From assembly GCA_022616055.1 (NCBI GenBank), contig JAKEFM010000007.1, positions 1 through 38,857 on the forward strand: a stretch of DNA of 38,857 bases, written 5' to 3'. The DNA is from Planctomycetota bacterium (GTDB taxonomy: Bacteria > Planctomycetota > UBA1135 > JAKEFM01). The position numbers and the translations under genes are program-made. Shown piece after piece: positions 8,640 through 15,187 of this stretch (its first letter is position 1; every line of letters starts with the position of its first letter). Under the pieces are notes generated by a model. It was not told where the DNA came from, did no database searches, and worked only from the letters and a program-made list of their open reading frames with translations.

Positions 8640-9989
8640 TCAGCGCGCGGCCGCGAGCTCCCGCAGCGCCGCCTCGAGGTCGGGGTCGCGCCCCGAGAGG
8701 AGATCGTCGCGGCTCCAGCGAACGGGGACGTCGGGAGCCGTCCCCCGCCCCTCGATGAGTCGCCCCTTCGGACTCCTCGGCTCCATCACGCACGCCGTGA
8801 TCGTCGCCCCGCTGTGCGGCAAGGTCGCGATCTTCCGCGGCGCGCCGGTGCCGCCCCCCGTCGGCCGGCCGACGAAGCGGGCGCTCGGGTGCAGGTCCCG
8901 CAGGCAGGCGAGGAAGTTGTCCGTCACGCTGAAGCACCGCTCGTCGATCAGGACGACGAGCCGGCCGAGGTGCGAGGAAGGGCCCCGCCGCTTCACGCGG
9001 ATCGCGGCCTCGTCCGTCCACCCCTCGGTCCTCCCCATGGACTTCCAGACCTCGAAGCCCGGAAGCGCGAGAACCTCGGGGGAGAGCCTCGTGCGGAGCC
9101 GGAAGTAGAGGAACTCCCCCTCGAGGAACTGCTCGGCGAGGAACTGGCCGAGGAGGTCGGTCCCGCCGCCGTTGCCGCGCAAATCGAGGACGACCGCCTC
9201 GCGCGCTCCCATCCCGGCGAAGGCCCGGCGGACCCCCTCCCTCCACGTCTCGACGGTGCGGTCCCTGGCCTCGGGTGTCTCCGATCCGAACCGCTTCCAC
9301 TCCTCGGGAGGGGGAGTGAACGCCGCGACGCGAAGGAGCGCCGTCTTCTCGCCGAGGGCACGCCACGAGATGGGGGCCCCCTCCTTGGATTCCGGCGCCG
9401 CGCCCGTCGGAACCGGGACGGTCTTCTCGGATCCGTCGCTCCGGCGCACGGTGACGGAGACCTCCCGCTTCTCGAACCGGAGTTTGCGGATCGTCCACGC
9501 CCTCCGCGCCCCGTCCGTCGAGGCGAAGACCCGCCGCGCGCGCTCCTCGAGGAGCGTCTCGATCGGCATCCCGTCGACCGCGACGAGCGCGTCGCCGACG
9601 CCGGTCGACTTCGCCAGGTCCTCGGGGAGATCCGCGATCAGGACTCCCTCCCGCGCGTCGAGGAGCCGGAACGGGAGGGCGTGGATCTCCTTCGGCGCCG
9701 CGCCCGGCATGTCGAGTCCAGCATGTCCATCTTTCATCGAGGCGACGAACTCCTCGAGGAGCGCCGCGAACTCCGCCTTCGTCTTCACTCCGTCGAGCCG
9801 GGCGGCGAGGCGCGCGGCGATGGCGTCGAGGTCGACGCCGAAGTTCTCCTTCTTGTCCTGCGCCCACGACCAGGCGCGACCGACGACCGTCGCGGCGTGG
9901 CGGAGGTCCTCCTCCATCTGCGCGCGCGTGAGGTCGGCCGGGGCCGACTGCGGGGCCATGGCCCCGGCGAGGGCGAGGAGGGGGTTCAC
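8640..9989 (-). CDS. S41 family (C-terminal processing-type) serine peptidase with PDZ-like segment
   Basis: 449 residues. Seen: short hydrophobic N-terminus, helical region (MEEDLRHAATVV), the KDGHAGL motif (86-92), a PDZ-like part (VGDALVAVDGMPI, 131-143), then the S41 core with DLRGNGGGT (269-277) and DERCFSVTDNF (349-359), where Ser354 is the probable nucleophile, and GRPTGGGTG (374-382). S41 enzymes cut C-terminal regions of exported or damaged proteins. The start GTG at 9989 overlaps the Nudix stop (GTGA); the resulting signal peptide is short and lacks early basic residues, so export is uncertain. It is the last gene of the overlapping cassette. Part of its 5' end (9864-9926) is duplicated at 12312-12374. 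Confidence 0.85.
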   Translation of the reverse strand: MNPLLALAGAMAPQSAPADLTRAQMEEDLRHAATVVGRAWSWAQDKKENFGVDLDAIAARLAARLDGVKTKAEFAALLEEFVASMKDGHAGLDMPGAAPKEIHALPFRLLDAREGVLIADLPEDLAKSTGVGDALVAVDGMPIETLLEERARRVFASTDGARRAWTIRKLRFEKREVSVTVRRSDGSEKTVPVPTGAAPESKEGAPISWRALGEKTALLRVAAFTPPPEEWKRFGSETPEARDRTVETWREGVRRAFAGMGAREAVVLDLRGNGGGTDLLGQFLAEQFLEGEFLYFRLRTRLSPEVLALPGFEVWKSMGRTEGWTDEAAIRVKRRGPSSHLGRLVVLIDERCFSVTDNFLACLRDLHPSARFVGRPTGGGTGAPRKIATLPHSGATITACVMEPRSPKGRLIEGRGTAPDVPVRWSRDDLLSGRDPDLEAALRELAAAR

Positions 9990-10657
9990 CGCGAGGTCGG
10001 CCGGCGGAAGGCGATCGGGAGGAGGCGGCGCACCGAGTCGTCGAGTTCGGTCCGTCGGGTCTCGGGTTCGTCGAACCAGCGGAGGTCCGTGGACTCCTCG
10101 CTTCGCCTCTCGCGCGCGCCGTCCCCGGCGAGGACGAGGAACCGCGTGTCGAGGTGGAGGTGCTCCGGCTCCCCCGGGCGCGCGGGGATCTTGTGGATGT
10201 CGAGGTCGATCGGGACCGGGTCGATGGCGAGGTCCTCGATCCCGCTCTCCTCCATCGCCTCGCGCAGGGCCACGCCGGGGAGATTGGCGTCTCCGTCGCA
10301 GTGCCCGCCGAGCTGAAGCCAGCGGCCGAGCTTCGCGTGGAGGGTGAGGAGGACGCGCTCCCGGCGGGCATCGAGGACGATCGCCGCCGCGGTGAGGTGG
10401 CCCACGAGAAGAGTCCGCCGGTGCGCGTCGAGGGGGTGCGCGTCCACGAAAGCGAGCATCGCCTCCCGGGTCCTCGCCTGCTGCGCCGTGGGAGGCGTCC
10501 AGCCCTCGAGGAGCGCTCGCGCGGCGGCGAGGTCTTCGACGGGGGGGAGGTCGGGCGCGCGGAGGAGCAAGGCGTCTGGGGGCGAGAGGGGGGAGGGTAG
10601 CGTGTTCGGGCCGGCGTCCCCCGTCCCTCCTTCGAGACCCGGGGGAGAGCGCCTCAC
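9986..10657 (-). CDS. Nudix hydrolase
   Basis: About 223 residues if translated from GTG at 10657, which overlaps the MazF stop codon as GTGA. A TTG near 10573 is an alternative and would drop a poorly conserved N-terminus. Seen: helical N-terminal part (LAAARALLEGWTPPTAQQ), then HLTAAAIVLDARRERVLLT and the Nudix box region LGGHCDGDANLPG followed by REAMEESGI. The REUXEEXGU half of the box is intact, while the first Glu of the classical GX5E half is not at its usual place, a variation I recall from the LQLGGHCDGD-type Nudix subfamily. Nudix enzymes hydrolyse nucleoside-diphosphate-linked compounds; the substrate is unknown. Both ends overlap neighbours by 4 nt. Confidence 0.8.
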   Translation of the reverse strand: MRRSPPGLEGGTGDAGPNTLPSPLSPPDALLLRAPDLPPVEDLAAARALLEGWTPPTAQQARTREAMLAFVDAHPLDAHRRTLLVGHLTAAAIVLDARRERVLLTLHAKLGRWLQLGGHCDGDANLPGVALREAMEESGIEDLAIDPVPIDLDIHKIPARPGEPEHLHLDTRFLVLAGDGARERRSEESTDLRWFDEPETRRTELDDSVRRLLPIAFRRPTSR

Positions 10658-11025
10658 GGGTGCTCGATGCAGAGGCCGACGGCGGCGACGACTGCGGCGA
10701 GATCCCCTTCGGAGAGCCGACCGGCGCGATCGAGGAACCGGGAGATCGACACGCATCGGACTTGCAGGCCGTTCGCCGCGGAGGGCTTCGAGAGGCCGTT
10801 CTCCGGGCGCGCCTCGATCCGGGGCATCCAGGGGTTCGACGCGAAGGGGTCCGTCCACCCCGTGAGCGGGACCACGATCCGGAGGGGGATCCCGCCGAGC
10901 TCGTCGCTGCTCACGACGACGACCGGGCGAGTCTTCTGGATCTCCGATCCCACGGTCGGATCCAGCGGGACCGTCCACACCTCGCCGCGCCGGGGACGGT
11001 GCCCTCGCGCCTGCGCCGCCGTCAT
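10654..11025 (-). CDS. MazF/PemK family endoribonuclease toxin
   Basis: 123 residues, normal for MazF/PemK. The family cuts mRNA at short sequences and arrests growth when free of its antitoxin. Seen: RRGEVWTVPLDPTVGSE, the loop-strand signature KTRPVVVVSSDEL (31-43), the central VVPLTGW strand, and the C-terminal LQVRCVSISRFLDRAGRLS and ICIEH-like end (GLCIEHP). ATG at 11025 overlaps the stop of the XRE-ImmA gene as ATGA. No classical MazE gene lies next to it. The partner is therefore most likely the XRE-ImmA protein, whose C-terminus resembles a MazF-antitoxin tail. That pairing is inference. Confidence 0.88.
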   Translation of the reverse strand: MTAAQARGHRPRRGEVWTVPLDPTVGSEIQKTRPVVVVSSDELGGIPLRIVVPLTGWTDPFASNPWMPRIEARPENGLSKPSAANGLQVRCVSISRFLDRAGRLSEGDLAAVVAAVGLCIEHP

Positions 11026-12206
11026 CCGGCAAAGTCCTCCCCGTCGAGGACGTTGAACTCCGAGAGGTCCGGGTCCTCGGCGTACGCCGCCGCCGCGCGC
11101 TGCGCGGCGTCGGCGAGGATCGGACGCCGCTCCTCGGGCGGGAGGCGCATCAGCCGGACGGCGAGCGGTTCCTCCGAAAGGATCTCGGTCCGCTCCGCGG
11201 AGGTCTCCGGACAGAACGTGCGCACCCATGACTCCTCGACGAGCCCTTCCGCCCGGCCGGCGAGGGCCAGGTGGCGCAGTCGGAGAGGCTCCTCCTCCCT
11301 GCGATCCGCGAGCGGCTCGTCGCGATGCCATCCGCGGCTCCGGAACAGGGCCATCCACCGCCTGTACTCGGCGGCCGGCACGACCTCGAGGTCGGCGGCT
11401 CGCCGGAGCCATCCCTGCATGCTCAGGCCCCACTCCCGCTTCAGGACCGCGAGCTCGTCGAGGTCGAGGCGGGCGCGTCGGTTGCCGAGTTCCCTCCGGA
11501 CGGCTCCCGCGGGAGCAAGGAACGCCCTGGCGAAGCCGCGCACCAGCGCCTCCTCCTCCCTCGCCCCGACGCCTCTCCCGCGAAGCACGAGGTGGCCGAC
11601 CTCGTGGGCGAGAGCGAACCGGCGGCGCTCGCTCGGGACTCCGAGGTTCAGGACGACGACCGGCGTCGCGCCGGCGCGCCCGGAAAGTCCGTCGAATCCG
11701 GCCTCCCCGCGCCAGCCGACGAGGAGCCAGCCGCGGTGCTCGAGGAGCGCGGTCAGGCTCTCGATCGGGTGCTCCCCGAGCCCCCACCCCCTCCGGAGCC
11801 GGAGCGCGGCGCGCTCCGCCTCCTCAAGCGTCCGAACCGGGATCGGCCGCGGGACGTCAGGTCTCTCGGAAGGGCGGAGGGCGTCCCGGAGGCGGATCCA
11901 GGTCTCGACCCGCTCCTCGGCGAAGGCCCGGATCCGCCCGAGGACTCGCGCCCCGAGCCGGGCGTGCCCCCGGTGGGCGAGCCACTCGACGCTCGCCGAG
12001 GTCTCGGCAAGGAAGTAGGAGAGGGGGACCTCGCACACCCGCGCGAACCGAAGCAGGAAGTCCGCGCCGGGCGGGCTCTTCCCGAGCTCGTACTTCGAGA
12101 TCCCCGCCTTCGTGATCGTGCCGCCGAGGCGCTCGGCCGTCTCCTCGAGCGTGAGCCCCGAGGCGAGCCTCGCCCTGCGCATCCTCCTGCCGAGCGCCGT
12201 TCCCAT
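11022..12206 (-). CDS. XRE HTH plus ImmA/IrrE zinc peptidase with antitoxin-like C-terminal tail
   Basis: 394 residues with three parts. Residues 6-66 form an XRE helix-turn-helix (LGRRMRRARLASGLTLEET, then ISKYELGKSPPGADFLLRFA). Residues about 130-300 are an ImmA/IrrE (COG2856) domain with HEVGH (201-205), the HExxH zinc motif, and EEEALVRGFARAFLAP supplying a likely third ligand. Residues 353-394, with LPPEERRPILADAAQ and EDPDLSEFNVLDGEDF, resemble the acidic toxin-binding tails of proteins encoded directly before MazF-type toxins. Known ImmA/IrrE proteins cleave repressors. Inference: one polypeptide combining DNA binding, proteolysis and toxin neutralisation. The stop overlaps the MazF start (ATGA). 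ATG at 12206 is only about 6 nt from the expected transcription start. Confidence 0.85.
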   Translation of the reverse strand: MGTALGRRMRRARLASGLTLEETAERLGGTITKAGISKYELGKSPPGADFLLRFARVCEVPLSYFLAETSASVEWLAHRGHARLGARVLGRIRAFAEERVETWIRLRDALRPSERPDVPRPIPVRTLEEAERAALRLRRGWGLGEHPIESLTALLEHRGWLLVGWRGEAGFDGLSGRAGATPVVVLNLGVPSERRRFALAHEVGHLVLRGRGVGAREEEALVRGFARAFLAPAGAVRRELGNRRARLDLDELAVLKREWGLSMQGWLRRAADLEVVPAAEYRRWMALFRSRGWHRDEPLADRREEEPLRLRHLALAGRAEGLVEESWVRTFCPETSAERTEILSEEPLAVRLMRLPPEERRPILADAAQRAAAAYAEDPDLSEFNVLDGEDFAG

Positions 12207-12210
12207 CGCC

Positions 12211-12247
12211 GTTGACGACTGTTAGCCGAGATTCATGACTTGTCAAC
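12211..12247 (-). promoter_or_regulatory. Promoter/operator candidate of the XRE-ImmA/MazF cassette
   Basis: On the minus strand TTGACA (12246-12241) matches a consensus -35 box, with a weak -10-like TAACAG (12224-12219) 16 nt downstream. The region is bounded by a perfect 6-bp inverted repeat, GTTGAC (12211-12216) and GTCAAC (12242-12247), and contains the small palindrome TGACAAGTCA. These would be natural sites for the XRE domain. The predicted transcript would have almost no leader. Motif reading only. Confidence 0.4.
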
Positions 12248-12365
12248 GCCGACCAATCCTCGCCCGGCCGCAAGTCGCCTCAACGGACGGCGCAACCTGA
12301 GTCTCCTCCGACCACGACCAGACGCGAGCGACGACCGTCGCGGCGTGGCGCAGGTCCTCCTCCAT
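12243..12365 (-). pseudogene. Duplicated 5' fragment of the S41 peptidase gene
   Basis: The frame from ATG 12365 begins MEEDLRHAATVVARVWSW, nearly the same as residues 25-42 of the S41 peptidase at 8640-9989. At DNA level 12312-12365 matches 9864-9917 at 51 of 54 positions, and a few flanking bases also match. After Trp-Ser-Trp similarity ends and the frame runs 22 more codons to TGA at 12245-12243, which overlaps the cassette promoter. It is probably a remnant left by duplication or insertion, not a gene. Confidence 0.75.
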
Positions 12366-12429
12366 CCGCGCGGGCTTCCGACGCCGCGACGGACGTGGGC
12401 ACCAGGAGCCCTCGCGCGGCGAGGCGCGA

Positions 12430-15024
12430 CTACGGCTGCACGACGATCGCGAGCGCGTTCGAGGCGGAGATCCCGATCGGCGGGCAGGGCGGGGACGGCG
12501 CGCTCGGGCCCGCCCAGGCGAACTGGGTGTAGACCTGCGCCCCTGCGAGGGAGGGGATCCCGGGGACCGGGATCGGCACCTGCGCGACTCCGGCCGTGTT
12601 GCTGTTCACCGGGAGCAGGAAGAACTGCGGCGAGGCCGGGTCGATCCAGATCTGGACGCCGATGATCACCAGTGGGCTTGCGAGCGGCGCGTCGCTGAAG
12701 GCGAGGTACCCCACCGCGCTTGGCGGCGCGTTGCCGCACGTGACGACGAAGGCGGCGTTGCCGACCTGGGGGATCGAATTCGCCCCGATCGCGAGCGGGC
12801 CCGCGCATCCGGGCGAGGAGGCGCCATAGGCCGACAGCCCCGTCGGGAGCATGTCGATGTTCGAGACGAAGGCGTCGCCCCACACGCCGGATGTGGGCTG
12901 GAAGGCGTTCTGGGTCGGGAAGTTCGAGGAGGAGGTCTGTCCCGCCACGACGGCGGCTCCCGTCGAGTCGAGGGCGAGGGCGTAGACCGCGTCGCCGGAG
13001 TTGCCCCCGAGGTAGGTCGAGAAAGTCGGGGGCCCTCCCGAGAGCGGCAGGCGCGTGACGAAGGCGTCGGAGGAAAAGCCGCCGGCGTACGCCGGTTGAA
13101 TGGCATTCTGGTTCGGGAAGTTCGCGGAAAGGGCCCACCCGGCCACGACGGCGGCTCCCGTCGAGTCGAGGGCGAGGGCGTGGGCTTGGTCATCGAGGCT
13201 CCCCCCCAGGTAGGTCGAGTAGGAGGGAGGCCCTCCGGAGAGAGGCAGGCGGGTGACGAAGGCGTCGTAGTTCCCGCCGGATGTCGGCTGGAAAGCGCTC
13301 TGGGTCGGGAAGTTCGTGGACGCCGTCAACCCCGCCACGACGCCCGCTCCCGTCGAGTCGAGCGCGAGGGCGCGGGCATAGTCCCCGGCGCTCCCTCCCA
13401 AGAAGGTCGAGTAGGACGGAGGCCCTCCCGAGAGAGGGAGGCGAGTGACGAAGGCGTCCCAGTTGCCCCCGCCGTAGGTAGGCTGGAAGGCGCTCTGGGT
13501 CGGGAAGTTCGTGGACGCCGTCAACCCCGCCACGACGGCCGCTCCCGTCGAGTCGAGGGTGAGGGCGTAGGCCACGTCGTCGGAGTTCCCCCCCAGGTAG
13601 GTCGAGTAGGAGGGAGGTCCTCCGGAGAGAGAGAGGCGAGTGACGGTGACGTCGGAGGCTCCGCCGCCGTAGGTCGGCTGGAGAGCGTTCTGGGTCGGGA
13701 AGTTCGGCAAGTTGGTCGACCCCGCCAGGACGGCCGCCCCCGTCGAGTCCAGGACGAGGGAGGCTGCACTCTCGCCGCCGCTGCCCCCCAGGTAGGTCGA
13801 GTAGGACGGAGGTCCCCCGGAGAGAGGGAGGCGGGTGATGAAGGCGTCGAGGTTGCCGCTGAGGGTCGACTGGAAGGCGTTCTGCGTCGGGAAGTTTGGG
13901 GACGCGGTATACCCCGCCACGACGGCCGCTCCCGTCGAGTCCACCGCCAGCGCGGAGGCTTCGTCGTAGGAGTCCCCTCCCAGGTACGTCGAGTAGGAGG
14001 GAGGTCCTCCGGAGAGGGGGAGACGCGTGACGAAGGCGTCGAAGGTGGGAAAGGCGCCTCCCCACGTCGACTGGAACGCGTTCTGGGTCGGGAAGTTCGG
14101 AGAGCCGGTCCTGCCCGCCACGACGGCCGCTCCCGTCGAGTCGAGAGCGAGGGCCCAGGCCGCGTCCTCGGCGCTCCCCCCCAGGACGGTCGAGAAGAGA
14201 AGTTGCGGATCGACGACCAGCGCGAAGTCACCGGTCCGCCCGGCAGCCTCGAATGCGAAACGGTCCGCTCCCAGGAGGCGGTACGAACAGCCGACTTCCA
14301 TCCTGCGCCCCTCGCGCCTCTCCTCCCACGCCTTCGGCCTCGGCTGGTGGATCTCCCCGAGAGGGGAGCTCACCACGAGCGCCCCCTCGTTGTCGAGCCG
14401 AAGCGCTCCGTCGGCCCCCTCGACACGAACCGCCACCGCGGAGAGGTCCCCGCCAGGCGCGAGGAGGAGGTCGTACTCGAGACTCGAATCCCCCCCCTCC
14501 CGCACGAGCAGATCCACGCCCGCGTAAAGACCCCCGTAGATGACGCTCCCGTAGCCGCGAACCCCCATTTGCCACCGCGCGGGGTCGTTCCCGAGGAAGA
14601 AGTTGTAAAGGGTCGGCGTCACGTCTCGCCCGGCGAGGCAGACATCGTCCCTCGAGCCTTCGAAGAGGAAGCGCGCGTTGGCGACGGGACGTGGCTCGCG
14701 AGCTTCGACGCGGCCTGCGAGCCGAGGCCCGGGCAGAGGCGACTCCTCGCGGGGACCGGCGTTCCTCCCGAGGAGCTGGAGGACGATCGCGTTTCGCTCG
14801 AGGTGGACCGCGACGCCCCCTCCTCTCCGCCCGAGGAACCGCGTCCCCTCCGGCCACTGGCCCAGGTTCTCGACGAACGTGAAGGGGACCCTCTTCAGGA
14901 GTTCGTTCCCCGCGACGCTCGGCGACCTCGCAGGCTCTCCCGGGCCGAGATCGGCCTTCCGGACCGCGCGAGTCGGCGCGAGCACGATCGCGAGGACGAC
15001 CGCGACCGGCAGGGCGAGGCGCAT
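12430..15024 (-). CDS. Exported SBBP-repeat beta-propeller protein with DUF7948-like N-terminus
   Basis: 864 residues. ATG 15024 has a perfect AGGAGGT 5 nt upstream, so the longer frame is rejected. Domains: signal peptide (1-20, MRLALPVAVVLAIVLAPTRA); a DUF7948-like region (about 35-270) with FVENLGQWP and the YGGLYAGVDLLV motif; seven SBBP repeats of about 65 residues (about 276-725), each with LDSTGAAVVAG, NFPTQNAFQ and GGPPSYSTYLGG; and a C-terminal domain of about 130 residues starting AYGASSPGCAG. That last type often ends secreted planctomycete proteins. The repeats should fold as a propeller. Function unknown; probably an extracellular or surface protein. It lies 163 nt downstream of the regulatory-like-domain gene on the same strand. 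Confidence 0.88.
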   Translation of the reverse strand: MRLALPVAVVLAIVLAPTRAVRKADLGPGEPARSPSVAGNELLKRVPFTFVENLGQWPEGTRFLGRRGGGVAVHLERNAIVLQLLGRNAGPREESPLPGPRLAGRVEAREPRPVANARFLFEGSRDDVCLAGRDVTPTLYNFFLGNDPARWQMGVRGYGSVIYGGLYAGVDLLVREGGDSSLEYDLLLAPGGDLSAVAVRVEGADGALRLDNEGALVVSSPLGEIHQPRPKAWEERREGRRMEVGCSYRLLGADRFAFEAAGRTGDFALVVDPQLLFSTVLGGSAEDAAWALALDSTGAAVVAGRTGSPNFPTQNAFQSTWGGAFPTFDAFVTRLPLSGGPPSYSTYLGGDSYDEASALAVDSTGAAVVAGYTASPNFPTQNAFQSTLSGNLDAFITRLPLSGGPPSYSTYLGGSGGESAASLVLDSTGAAVLAGSTNLPNFPTQNALQPTYGGGASDVTVTRLSLSGGPPSYSTYLGGNSDDVAYALTLDSTGAAVVAGLTASTNFPTQSAFQPTYGGGNWDAFVTRLPLSGGPPSYSTFLGGSAGDYARALALDSTGAGVVAGLTASTNFPTQSAFQPTSGGNYDAFVTRLPLSGGPPSYSTYLGGSLDDQAHALALDSTGAAVVAGWALSANFPNQNAIQPAYAGGFSSDAFVTRLPLSGGPPTFSTYLGGNSGDAVYALALDSTGAAVVAGQTSSSNFPTQNAFQPTSGVWGDAFVSNIDMLPTGLSAYGASSPGCAGPLAIGANSIPQVGNAAFVVTCGNAPPSAVGYLAFSDAPLASPLVIIGVQIWIDPASPQFFLLPVNSNTAGVAQVPIPVPGIPSLAGAQVYTQFAWAGPSAPSPPCPPIGISASNALAIVVQP
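12850..14197 (-). repeat. Seven tandem coding repeats (~195 bp) of the SBBP protein
   Basis: Each unit encodes about 65 residues. Divergence is low: stretches beginning at 13295 and 13490 are identical for 47 nt and then differ at one base over the next 22. This suggests recent duplication or gene conversion between neighbouring units, and a region prone to copy-number change and assembly collapse. Confidence 0.85.
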
Positions 15025-15072
15025 CGAAACCTCCTGGACGGGCACGCGGATCCGAACGTCCCGGACTCGCTC

Positions 15073-15118
15073 GCGTGGCGAGGAGCATCGTAGGGGAGGG
15101 GCGCCGCGGGCGCCACGC
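15073..15118 (-). terminator. Possible hairpin between two minus-strand genes
   Basis: Arms GCGTGGCG (15073-15080) and CGCCACGC (15111-15118) enclose a smaller hairpin, GGCGCC (15100-15105) with GGCGCC (15109-15114). It lies between the stop of the upstream regulatory-like-domain gene (15188) and the start of the SBBP gene (15024). There is no T-run, so terminator function is uncertain, and GC-rich hairpins arise easily by chance here. Confidence 0.2.
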
Positions 15119-15187
15119 GCGGCGGGGAGGATGGCGGCGACGAATGGGAACGCCGGGCGTGAAGCCTCGAACTGTTCCTGTGTGAGC

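Noticed and set aside
12850-14197. Regular repeats resembling a CRISPR array
   Set aside because: The units are about 195 bp, coding and in frame, without short identical repeats separated by unique spacers.
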